Positions 32,271 to 43,195 of a stretch of DNA of 64,000 nucleotides are shown one piece after another. This stretch comes from Tanypteryx hageni (Eukaryota; Arthropoda; Insecta; Odonata; Petaluridae), in NCBI GenBank assembly GCA_028673005.1, contig CM054115.1:372001-436000 (forward strand), in the 5' to 3' direction. The notes below the pieces were generated by a model. That model was given only the letters and a program-made list of their open reading frames with translations. It searched no databases and had not been told where the DNA came from. Both the position numbers and the translations under genes were made by a program. Position 1 is the stretch's first letter. Every line of letters begins with the position of its first letter.

Positions 32271-34495
32271 CTCTAGCTGCGACAGCAGAACCAGCCATGT
32301 CATGCTTCCCCACGTACCAGTCAACGTGTCGTACACCGGTCGAGAGTTTGTGAAGTTGAGCAGGTTACTGGAAAGGTCCAACACTTTGAGAGGGGTAGGA
32401 TACCTTAGGTCCCCCCTAACAACCTTCTCTATCCTGTTATTGGACAAGTTGAACTCATGAAGATAATTCACAGCAACGAGGAAGTCCATGTCGAAGACCG
32501 TTATCTCGTTTCCAGACAGATCAAGCAGTTCTACGTTCGGAGAACCGTTGAGCAAACTCGAAGGAATCTCACGCAACTTGTTCAATGAGAGGTCCAAACG
32601 AATAGCCTCATTTGTGTTGAGCAGACCGTAACGGGGAAATTCCTTCAGGATGTTATTGGTCAGAGAAAGTTCCATCAAGGAAGGCAGCCCGAGGAAATCG
32701 TCCTCTCTCAGATTCCCCAACATGTTGTCACCCATGTGCAGATGTATCAGCGTCGGCAGTTTCAGGCGGGGCAAAGTGGTTAATCTATTTCCCTGCATGT
32801 GAAGGTCTCGTAGACTGCAGCTCTCGTTGAAGTTGGCAAATAAATCCAACGGTAAACTATCCAACTTGTTACCACTCAAATCCAGGGTCAGCATCCCGGC
32901 CAATCCGAAGAAGGTGTCCTTCCCCAGGACCTGGAGATCGTTATGAGATAGATTTAAAAAGAGCAGCGTACTTATGTTGGCCACAATGGTTTCAGGGACA
33001 GCTTCCAGGGAGTTTGCGGAAAGATCCAGCTTCAAGAGTTTCCTGTTTTTCCTGAAAAGTTTATCTGGAAGGGCTTTAAGGCTGTTGGAGGAGAGATTTA
33101 GGACTTTCAAATTAGGGTTACCTTCGAAATCAGCGGCCGATAAGGAAGGTATGCCATTCCTCTGGAGGAAAACTTCCTTTAACTCGGGACAGAGTGCGAA
33201 AAAACTGTCTGGTATCGAAGTAATGTTGTTTCCACTCAAATCTAACGCTTGTAAGCTCGGCATTTGGTGCAAGGCCTTCGGATCTAGAGAGTCCACGTTC
33301 GAACCCCTCATTTCAATTCTTAGTAACGATCTGCTTCTTAAAAACTGCCCAAATTTAAGGCGCGACTTGGTGTTCCCGTTCATCCTAATCGTACGCAGAT
33401 TGTCCATGGTAAAGGGTTGCTCTGGTAATCTGGATATGTGATTGTCGGACACCAAAACGTCGGTAAGACGTTCTTCACCAGCGAGGAGGATCTGTTCTAT
33501 GGAGGAGAGTCGATTTTTGTCGAAGTAAGCACCCGCTAACGAATCCATCCCAGACAAATCCTCAACCGCCACCTCTTCGATGTAATTATTGCTGACGTCG
33601 ATGGAGAGCAGATTCTTAAGGGTGTCACATTTCTTGGGAAACGAGGTCAAATTGTTTTCGGAGAGATACAATATCGTCAGGTTGGAAACAGCTTCGAAGA
33701 AGCTTCGTCCTCCAAGTAAGTCAAACCGTTGAGTCTCATCGTGAGCTCGTTCAAATTGGTGAGGCCAGAGAAAGCCCCTTTCTGTATCGCCGGGATCCTG
33801 TTCTTATTCATCAACAGGTCGGTGAGGTTGCTAAGCGACGAGAACATTCCGCTTGGGATGCGTTCGATCGATGTCCCGACGATGTAGAGCGCTCTGAGGG
33901 ACGGGGTTCCCTCGAACAAATCGTCCGGGAGGTGGGACAACGCGAGGCAGTCGATTGTCAGTTCCTCCAAGGCGTCCAAACTTTCGAAATGTTGCTTGGC
34001 GACGTGGAAAGATACCCTGGCTCCGCAGTCGACCACCATCTCCCTGACGACGACCCTTTCCGAGTCCTGCTTCGAGGAAGACCGACCGAACATCGATGAA
34101 TAAGAAGTTCTGGGCTCTGGGCATTCCCCGTAACTCACCCTGAGGTCACCCCGTAAATCTGGGAGTTCCAACTTCATCTCCTCCGTCTCCAGGGTGCTGT
34201 TGCATTGCAACTTCACCTCGCCGCGTATAGTGTCGACCGAGGCGTGGAATTTCAACTCGCAGTTGACGAAGTTCGTCCCTCCGCCGCCGAAACAAACGCA
34301 AGTCGGGTCCCAAATGCAGTGTCCCGAAGACGTTTCCCGTTCCGCCCGCTCCTCGTCTATTCCGAAGAAGTCGACGTACCTTTCTCTGAATCTGAAATAG
34401 AATTCGTTGCGCGACAGATGGATCGGCGGGGCGTATGGGACGGACGGATCTAAGCCCATTGCGAAGAGAAGCGCCAAACGATAAAAAAGTGCCAT
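32271..34495 (-). CDS. secreted or membrane LRR protein, large first coding exon with one apparent frameshift
   Basis: From the ATG at 34495: a hydrophobic N-terminus (MALFYRLALLFAM) likely to be a signal peptide, a Cys-containing segment (CIWDPTCVCFGG, then NCEL), then many leucine-rich repeats of LxxLxLSxN type to about residue 740. The first 272 codons and the rest are one base out of register: a base appears missing near 33703 in a GAAGCTTC context. Coding then resumes (LYLSENNLTSFPKKC) and stays open for 478 codons. At 32271 the exon ends LSQLE with a consensus donor (GAG/GTAAGT), so the gene continues in exons I cannot place; the first in-frame stop after it lies in the intron. Family role would be cell-surface recognition or adhesion; I cannot name an orthologue. 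The lone shift may be a sequencing error or an early pseudogene mutation. Confidence 0.78.
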
Positions 34496-34828
34496 TTCCC
34501 GGTCGTGAACGAGAAGCGTGATTCGCGAAGACTTGAGCTCCGTTCTCCGACGGAAGGCACCCGTCGGAACACTTCCTCTTCCGAGAGGTCTCTATCGCAT
34601 TAAAAGAAGGGAAGATACGGAGTTGGTGGTTCCCACGGGCCGTCCTTCCTTTATCGCCAAAAGCGACTTCCGGAATATATTTACGGTAATAAATTATCCT
34701 GTCATCCGGAACGCAGTCGAAAATGAATAAAGTAACAAGTTCAAACAACATTTAAACGATGAATTAATACAGCCAACTGTTGAATGCACTAAAATTAAAC
34801 AATAAAAATCTGACGTGGCCACCACATA

Positions 34829-35320
34829 ACTTTCTCCATATCTGTAATATTTATAAAAATTCCAAATAATAATAAATATTTAAGAAACTGCGAGAAAATT
34901 TTATACTTTACAGAGAACAGAAATAAACTAAAGCCATAGCCTTCTAATATTGGATATAGTCACAAAGCTCCAACAATTTAGAATAGAAAAAGGATCGTTA
35001 CTAAGACGTAACTAAGCGTCAATTGTTAACAATAGTCGTCGGTAGGTGGCGTGGGGGTGGCGGCTAAAGATATAAGATATCTCTTAAACAATGCATTATA
35101 TGGAAAATTGTTTCAAACACAGGGTGTAGTAAATTAAATTTCTACAACTTCTATTCTTACACATTTTTACATTTATCAAATATTAAAGCAAATATTTCAA
35201 AATAACAGATAAGTGACAAAAGTAAACACCCACTTCCGGTTGACCGATTGTTACAAAAACTAATCGGTTCTTCTGACTTTTATAAAAATGATAAATATAA
35301 AATAAACGTCCAATACCACC
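34829..35320. repeat. CTTTCTCCATAT family, inverted and truncated copy
   Basis: Begins GGCCACCACATAACTTTCTCC. It contains the inverse of the conserved CACGCCACC and TTAACAATTGACGC strings and stops near 35320. Confidence 0.6.
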
Positions 35321-35439
35321 AAGCCTAATTGCAGTGTCTCTGGAGGCTGTTTAGTTGTTACCTTTGATAAATATAACTAATGTAATACTGTTTATGGCTG
35401 TAACTGAGTGAATTTTAATCAAAGTCGTTAAGAGCCATT

Positions 35440-35590
35440 TTTAGGCGGTATTCACCAGCGTAGTTCCCCGTTTATGTGCTCATCTCGTCCGTCCGTCCGT
35501 CGTAACTTTCGTCTCCTAAACCGCTGGACGGATTTTAATTTAATTAAATAGGAGTGATCCTTATTCAAATTTATCGCCTTTAGAATGTAT
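35440..35590. repeat. short dispersed repeat with GTCCGTCCGTCCGTCG, copy 1
   Basis: CGTCCGTCCGTCGTAACTT, CCGCTGGACGGATTT and TTTATCGCC occur in the same order as at 46385-46540. Confidence 0.6.
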
Positions 35591-37044
35591 CCATTTGTTG
35601 CCATCACACTATAGTCAATTTATTAGAGAAAACATTAGCGCCCTATTTACCCTCAACCACATTTAAATCTTTGTTTAATTTACATAACCAGTTTTATCAA
35701 GGCACCCCTATAACTCGGCTGTGGCGCCCCAGTGTGTGCCGCGGCACCCAGTGCGGGAAGCACTGGGTCTGACGTTTTCGGGGCGAGAATGAAAAAAGAC
35801 CTCCTTTTTAGGGCTCTGAGACGGAAGGCGTCAATTTGCCGATTCGTAATTACGACACGGTTAGTCTGATTGCAGTTCGAGTTTAATAACTTGTGAGTCA
35901 CTGTCTTATTATTACGCGCGCAAAACGTCAGATCTCTAGATTAATTCGTTTACAACATTTTATTCAATTAATGAAACCGTGTTATCTCCGCAACTATAAG
36001 GCTGAGAGACATTCAATGCACACTGTTGGCTTCCTCTTGGACCCTGCATTATGAATCAGTCAATTTAATAAGCCGGAAAAATGAGCGTAATATTTTATAG
36101 TGATTTTTATATTTGTTGAAAGCGAGCGAGAGAGAGATGCCTGTTTGGCGGAAGCTTCTCGGCTGTTCCGCCGCGCGGCGTTGCTAATTATCACAATACC
36201 AATTCGCTTGGGCATTTCCGCGAGCAGCGCAGCTAGCGTTAATGATTGAAGATATGGATATCGTGATGGCGTTTTTATTAAGGGGTACTTCAGCTAAAAA
36301 TGAAAATCTCTGCTCTATAACCTCGCACAGACAGACAGACGGAATATCGGTCAAAAAGGAAATGTGGGTAATGGCGCAAACATTTGCCGTCGACCGAATT
36401 TCGTGTTCAAAATTTTGACGGCGAAATTTTTCATCTTTTCGTTATGATTACCACGAACAGACTTCAATCCTTGATACACGTCGTTGATAAGACGTAATTT
36501 TCACATTGTTTAATTGCACTAATATATCGCGCGCAATTATTTGTTATGGCTTTTGCCTAAAATGTTCAATATAAGATATTAATATATTTATTAAACACCG
36601 AGTTGAGGAAGTTGTTGTAATAATGTTATTCTCTACGTTTTCGTATAAAATCTGAAGTTTTTAGCGGTTTCTCTTTTAATCCGCTGGTGCGTCCGGTTAG
36701 TCCGTCCGTCCTAACCGAAGGCAGACAGTCGCTGCACGCCATATTGGCTTTTTCCGTCCGTTATTATATTTCCGATCGATTATTCATCGAATTATATTCT
36801 CGAACCGAAAATAATAATCGTTTTGAGCGATGTTCTCCCGCCATCCGCCTCTCGTTCGACGAATAAATATAAACTGAACAAGTAGATCTGGAAAGAAATA
36901 ATCCGCCTACTTGCCTTTCAATGCAATTTTAATATATAAATATCAACTTCGCAAATTTTCGTGTTAGTAGTAGCGGTAATTTTTATCATTAGGTGCATCG
37001 ACGGCTATGGCCATTTCGCACCGTTGAATATTCTACTCAGAAAG

Positions 37045-37185
37045 ATAATTAGACAATCGCAACATCCATGCCCTACGCGGGAATCGAGCCGGCGACCTTT
37101 GGGTCTGCTTGTTACCTCGATAGTTATGAATCCAAACACGGCTGGAATATGCACTAGGCTATGCTCCAGCCGAGTTCGACAATAA
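37045..37185 (-). repeat. tRNA-derived SINE-like fragment
   Basis: On the minus strand TAGCCTAGTGC resembles a pol III A box and GCCGGCTCGATTCCCGCG a B box. GGGCATGGATGTTGCGAT then resembles the body of common insect tRNA SINEs as I remember them. The A-B spacing of about 75 bp is longer than in a tRNA. Confidence 0.45.
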
Positions 37186-37429
37186 TCATCACCATAGCAA
37201 CAAATTGAAAAAATATCTTTCAAAATGCCAAAACGAAAGATTTTGAGAGAAATTCAAACAGATACGATCGAAAATCTAAATTGTGTATTAAGAAAATAAG
37301 AATCTCCGCATTTTTCCCCTTCGAACAGTACAAATCCCACTCGGATATCATAATTTAAAAATAATTTAAAATGCGAAAGAAAACCTCTCCGCACGACGGA
37401 TTCTATATCAACAATTTAATTGAAATGGG

Positions 37430-37520
37430 GAAAGGACTCAATTGGAATCGAACCCGGGACCTGTAAATTCGGAATATGTAGTCCAGAGGTAGTCTCCGAG
37501 AGAACTAACCTTATATCAGG
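37430..37520 (-). repeat. tRNA-like B-box sequence, possible SINE remnant
   Basis: On the minus strand GGTCCCGGGTTCGATTCC is a good B box; no clear A box is seen. It may be a chance match or an old SINE. Confidence 0.3.
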
Positions 37521-38223
37521 TTTCGTGGAAAACGGAGCATTCGTGAAGAAGACATTGGTGAGCGACAAACATACACAGACGGTCACCGAGGCGACGTCAT
37601 TGAGACTACTTCCCATTGTTTGGAAACTGGGCTGACAATACTGATGGGCAGAGTAATAGGACCAACACACACATCGCCCAAGTGTCGAACTCGACGTGGA
37701 TTTCCCTCAAAACATCAAAGTCAATTATTTTCGCGATCGCAATACCTTGACTATATGTTATGGAAAGTTGCGTGGTTGTCTGTCCGTTAGCTATGCATTT
37801 GGACACCTCTAAAGATACGTTGACAAGTCCTAACTAAATTTTAAAAGATGGTTCCCGAGATCAAGGAACAGGTTTGTGTCTATTTACTAAAAAGTTAAAT
37901 TATCCATTTATAAAATTTAGTATTATTTTAATGTCTCAGAATTCAATAGCGACGACTATTACTTTCGGATAATTCTCTGTGAAGTACGTGCGCGAGGAGA
38001 AAAACATTGCGCTGGTCATGGAGATCTCGCGAAATTCCTTTAAGAGAAGAGGCATTTCCGATTCCACCCGGATGTTTGCTTCGACTTCAATCTCGTGACT
38101 CGAGACGATAAACGAACTTCCGCTTTGGTTTCCATCACAGCACCCCTCTATAGGATCAGTTGCCGTGGTGACGCCTATCCGAACGCGCGTTCCTAGATAA
38201 AAGACACGCAACGGGATACCTCA

Positions 38224-40342
38224 TTGGTCGATATGGGTCAATACAAGTGCTCCATGTCGTTACGGTTAGCGACGATTGTTTTCGGTGCGTGGTCGTTGAT
38301 GGAAGAACCTATCTGTACAGGTGGCACCTGCAGGAACGATCCTAATTGCGTCTGCATCCAAGGCTACTTTATGACGGTGTTGCACTGCGAGGGAGAGTTG
38401 CATCTCGACACCGTCCCCTTTTTAAACTTCGTGGATATAGAATGCAACACCACGACACCCTCTTCGAAAATCAGCCAAAACTATTACACGTGGCTGCATC
38501 TAGAGAGACACACCTTTTCAACGGTTAGGTTGATAAGTTGTCCGGAACCTTTGGGCTCATATGGGTCCCTCTTACGATACTCTAACGGATCCGACAAGAC
38601 GTACGACTCCCTGGAGATCGAATGCGGAGAGAGGAAGGACTATTCCATCACGAAGGGACAACTGGAAGGTATGGCGTGGCAGAGATAGTTATCCATCGAC
38701 TGTCCTTTGTTATCCGAGCTTCCCGTAGACCTGTTCCGAGACACCGTCATTAATCTCGAACGTCTCGAAATCGTGAACACCAAGTTAGGTCACATTCCGA
38801 GCTCCCTGTTTTCCTACGCTCCTTCAGGTTCTCCTGGAAGCGGTGTTCGAACCCCAACTCTCCCACTCCTAAAAGAACTTTACCTGGACAACAACGGTCT
38901 CAAAGTTTTGGAAGAGGACTTCTACGAACATCTGGGAAATTTGAGTACTTTGAGTCTGAGAGAAAACCACTTGTCTTCATTGCCTAGAAGCTTCAAGAAC
39001 GCGAACAATTTAAAATCGCTGTATCTTGAACGGAATTCTTTGGTGGAAATAAGTGCGGAAGGCTGTTCCGGGTTGTCCAACCCGTAACTATTGAGTGTAC
39101 GTTTCAACCAGCTATCGCGCTTCGATCCGAGGTGCTTCCAGTCCTTGAAGAGGATTCGGTTCTTGGGCATATCCGGAAACGCCTTCCCGGAGTTACCGGA
39201 TCATCCGGTTCTCGAGAGTACCGATTTGATATCGTTCAATTTGAACGATAATGCGGGGAAAGACATCCGTCTAGCGAGGTTCATCGTGGGAGAAAGAGTC
39301 AATTCCCTGGACATCAGTAACTCCTCCGTTGTTTCCGTTCAACCAGATGCATTCCGAGGCGTTCCCAACGTGACTTGGATTGACTTGAGTTGGAACCAGA
39401 TACGATTCCTCCCCGAGGGACTCTTCCAGAACAACCCGATGCTGTACAACGTCGACCTTCGGGGGAACCAACTAAAGTCATTGCCAGCAGACCTTTTTCG
39501 CCACAACAACCGCGTGCGTGTAGTCTACTTATCGGGCAACAAGAGAGAACACCTAAACGCAGCGCTGGTCGCCAACACCAGCGTAATATCAGCCCTCGAC
39601 CTATCGAGCAATCTTCTGCGCGAGATAAACAATCGAATCATCTCCTACATCTCTGAGATCGAGGTTTTCAACATATCGAACAATAAGATCGAATCGATCC
39701 ACGGAGATCTGTTCCGGGAAGTCAAGCGAGTGTTCAGGATAGATCTCAGCAACAACATCTGGAAGATTTGCCCCCGGGATTATTCTCTCACATAAACACT
39801 TCGCTGAAGGAATTAGGACTTGAGTGGAAACCTATTAAAGACTGTACCCTTCCTGGAACTTCCCGCTTTGCAACGCCTGGATTTAGGAAGTAACTCCTTG
39901 GAACGTGTTCCCGAGGGTGTGTTCCACGCTTTGAAGGAGCTGAGGCACTTAGACCTGTCCAACAACTCCATCGTTGAAATCTCGAGTTCGCTTCTGGTGA
40001 CGTCAGATCAGAGACTGGAGCACTTGGACCTATCCTCCAATCGGAGGGTTTCCTGCTGGAGGCAGGAAGTTTAAGGGTCCTCCGCTTTTCACGCAACAGG
40101 ATTAACAAATTCGTGCTGGAGTGGCCGGAGAAGTCGAGAAAAGTAGACGAGGTGGATCTTTCGAGCAATGGAATGACTCATTTGGATATTTTCATGAAAT
40201 TTCCAAAGGGAGGTGTATCTGTAAATATACTTAACCTGTCCAACAACATTCTGAGTTTCAACGAAGGGTTGTGGCTTTTCGATATGGATACTAAGAATTG
40301 GGGAAGGGAAAGGTTTCCCTACTGCCTCATTTGATGGATGCG
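38224..40342 (+). pseudogene. LRR paralogue pseudogene, divergent partner of the 32271-34495 gene
   Basis: Same architecture as the minus-strand LRR gene: hydrophobic start (MSLRLATIVFGAW), CRNDPNCVCIQG parallel to CIWDPTCVCFGG, then LRRs (LYLDNNGL, LDISNSSV, VDLRGNQL, LDLSSNLL). In-frame stops at 38686-38688 (TAG) and 39085-39087 (TAA). Frame is lost at about 39765 and regained at about 39815, and lost again near 40050. The final piece (VDEVDLSSNGM to RERFPY) lies in another frame, with a TGA just before a donor-like GGAG/GTATGT at 40342, the same exon end as the paralogue. Five or more breaks argue for a true pseudogene. It may have arisen by inverted duplication. Confidence 0.82.
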
Positions 40343-40869
40343 GAGGTATGTACAACCATCAACCATCTTTTATATACTTATAATTACTCAATGTCTGTCC
40401 TTCACCCATTTTATCTGTTGAACAGTTTGTCATATCGTAATGCAGTGAAAACCATTTAGATTCTGCCATCTAGGAGACCCAGTGAAAATTACCAATTCCT
40501 TTACAAAATTGTCCCAGGTTTGAGTCCCGAAGACGGATATATTTCTCCAAACGTTTGCAAGGGATTTTCGATTTCTCGAAGTGCTCGATTATTCCCTTCA
40601 TTCATCAAAATACGTAATATTCTTAGTTTTTGCTTTCTTCGACTTCCAAAACTATAAATTATCTTATTCTTGAGATACTTTAAGGTTACACGGAAGACTT
40701 TGCTAGAAGTACGCACTTCTTTACGAAGTTTATAATAACGTTAATAACTGCAGTTAATTATTATTCAGCAAACTGTGTGTGGACTGCGGACGTTGTTAAC
40801 GATCGACCAAAAGGAAACGAGATGGGAAAGTATCATTATATTTCGACGTTTCTTACAGAGGAGGAGGAT
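40343..40869. other. spacer, no gene seen
   Basis: Downstream of the LRR pseudogene donor site. No further exon recognised. Confidence 0.4.
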
Positions 40870-41640
40870 ATCATTATATATAGACGTTCCTTACAGAGGA
40901 AGATATAAGATACTAGTAGAAGGTGCTTGCATATTGCAAACATTTCATCTCACTTTGAGAAAACATTAATTTTTCATAGAGATATTTCATCATGGGAAAT
41001 ATTTCATTAATTCAAATGATTTCTTCTAGGGACCAAATTTATTTTTTCCTTATGGAACAATAATGGAATAAAACAATTGCTAATTTTTGCAATTTTATAA
41101 ATATAATACATTTTACAAATTGGGTTAATAATGCCACACATGTATGCTAATTTTTAAATTTGTAGCACATTTAGAAGTGAAATAACATTCATCTAATTGT
41201 TTAAATTTAAATAATTTTTAACGGCCGAAATAAAAATTTCATAGATACAATGAAGTGTTTATTCGTTTAAATAGATTAACTCTAAATACCTTGAAATTTT
41301 CGGCTCTCTAACTCGCCCCGTAGTATCTAAACATTTACCAATTTGTTTGAATTTTAAGACTTTTTAACTGCCAAACAAATTAAAATATCAAAATTTGTAT
41401 AATCCTTATTTCGCTTTTTACATTTTCTACCTCTTAAAAAAATTTCAGCTCCGTAACACATACGGAAATTTTTAAACCTTGAAAATTTGTTTAAACAATT
41501 GCAAATTTTTAGCGCCCGCATTGTTGCACGTTATCAAGATTTTCGTTTTTTCTAATCGATTTTGCACAAAATCCTACCTAAGAAAAAAATTTCGAATATC
41601 CAGTTCATCTGGATGTGCCTAAACATTAGTATCCTCCTGT
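40870..41640 (+). repeat. GAGGAGGATATAAC family, copy
   Basis: Starts with TTACAGAGGAAGATATAAGA and TAGTAGAAGGTGCTTGCATA, and ends CTAAACATTAGTATCCTCC near 41635. AT-rich and non-coding. Confidence 0.65.
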
Positions 41641-42284
41641 TATATGTATGTAATCTCCAGCTCATCCGTCGTTTACGAAGGGCAATTACAACGAGAAACT
41701 TCATTATATTTGTTTATGATAATTAATCCCTGGATTTTTTTTGTAAATGTGCGCCTTCGGGTCATATTTCTTAACGACAACTTGATCGAGACGCTGTTCT
41801 TGGACTGGAGAGTAAATCGCTTGAATTGGAGATGGATTGACCTTCGCGGAAATAAAATAAGCCATTTCAGTCATCGGGACATGCTCTTTTTAACGGATAC
41901 TACTTAAAAAACAACCATGACCGATGACCTGCGAGAATACCAATAATACTTGACGCCATTAGATCCAATTCCGACACCTCGTTCATCAAATAATACATGA
42001 AGTAAGAGTATTCTTCTAATGTGCAGTCTATGATATTACGTATGTACTAACATGCGGTCTATATTATTACAAAGTATTGTTTACAGCAATAAATAATAAT
42101 GTTTACATATTTAAGTAATGTCTACGTTGTCGAAATAAAAATTTATCGATTGAGACCTTAACAGAAATGCTTGCGAACAATTTTTAGAGTATTATTCAAA
42201 CCGAGGCCTTAGGTTCACCATTGTGCTCCACATGCGATTTCCGGCCTTCTTTTGTTGTTCTGGGATTTACGAACATGGAAGAAT
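41641..42284. other. spacer, small LRR-like remnant possible
   Basis: Frame 41644-41907 contains LRVIFLNDNLIETLFLDW and WIDLRGNKISHFSHRDML, two LRR-like stretches. This could be a stray C-terminal exon of the LRR pseudogene interrupted by the repeat at 40870-41640. The rest is non-coding. Confidence 0.4.
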
Positions 42285-42745
42285 ATTACGCAATTTCACC
42301 GGGTTTGGTAAGTTGGTTGAAGTGTTTTGGCTCTTCCTCAAAGAGACATATTGCGTAACTTCACAGGGTTGGGTAAGTTGGTTAAGGTGTTTTGGCTCTT
42401 CCTCAAAGGGACATTTTGCGCGACTTCACAGGGTTTGGTAATTTGGTTGAAGTGTTTTTGGTTCTTCCTCAAAGGGACATTTGGCGCGAATTCACCGGGT
42501 TGGGTAAGTTGGTTGATGTGTTTTTGGTTCTTCCTCAAAGGGACATTTTGCGCGACTTCACAGGGTTTGGTAATTTGGTTGAAGTGTTTTTGGTTCTTCC
42601 TCAAAGGGACATTTGGCGCGAATTCACCGGGTTGGGTAAGTTGGTTGATGTGTTTTTGGTTCTTCCTCAAAAGGGAAATTTTGCGCGACTTCACCGGGTT
42701 TGGTAATTTGGTTGAAGTGTTTCTGGTTCTTCTTTAAAGGGACAT
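42285..42745 (+). repeat. minisatellite, about 7 units of 65-66 bp with a two-unit higher order
   Basis: The string TTCCTCAAAGGGACA ends each unit. Units alternate between a GGTTTGGTAATTTGGTTGAAG type and a GGTTGGGTAAGTTGGTTGATG type, giving a 132 bp repeat. Long open frames across it on both strands are by-products of the repeat. Confidence 0.92.
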
Positions 42746-43195
42746 TTTGCTCGAACAAGAATCATTTCAGAAAAAATATATTTTGTCTAACAAACGTTCA
42801 AGTATTCCGTATATTCTAAAATTCGGTTAGACCGCGTAACAGAGGAATACCGAAGGAAGCGTATACTGCACAAAGGCAATAATACACGCAGATTTCAAGG
42901 CGTTATTCACGGAAAATACGCATGAAACGCTACCTATCGGATCGAATTTTAATCTCCGAAGCCATAACTCGTAATTATACGGTCTCGGGGACTATCTTGC
43001 GATAAATATATCGTCCTCTATCCGAACACGCTAATTTAACTTCACCGCACTGATCATATAAGGGTGTGGGGTAGGAAAACATGGATTTCTAATAGTTGTT
43101 TGCCGAGATACCCGCGTTAGAGATTGATGCAAAGGAAATATGCTATCTATTTCGCGATATTTTCTCGTATTTTCATCTCCGGAACCATAACATTT
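42746..43195. other. spacer with diverged tandem-like sequence, left of LINE
   Basis: Strings such as TTTTCATCTCCGGAACCATAAC near 43173 resemble ATCTCCGAAACTACAGCG near 44920 across the LINE. No gene seen. Confidence 0.4.

Larger units (their letters stand above)
34496..38223. other. 3.7 kb spacer between divergent LRR paralogues
   Basis: Holds a truncated CTTTCTCCATAT-family copy (34829-35320), a short dispersed repeat (35440-35590) and two tRNA-like SINE candidates (37045-37185 and 37430-37520). The remainder shows no gene. Promoters for both LRR genes presumably lie here, but I cannot point to a specific element. Confidence 0.45.

Noticed and set aside
34146..34751. Arg-rich 201-codon frame and others overlapping the LRR exon
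   Set aside because: Alternative-frame shadows of the LRR gene.
42327..42737. Overlapping repetitive open frames on both strands in the minisatellite
   Set aside because: By-product of a stop-free tandem repeat whose unit length is close to a multiple of three.
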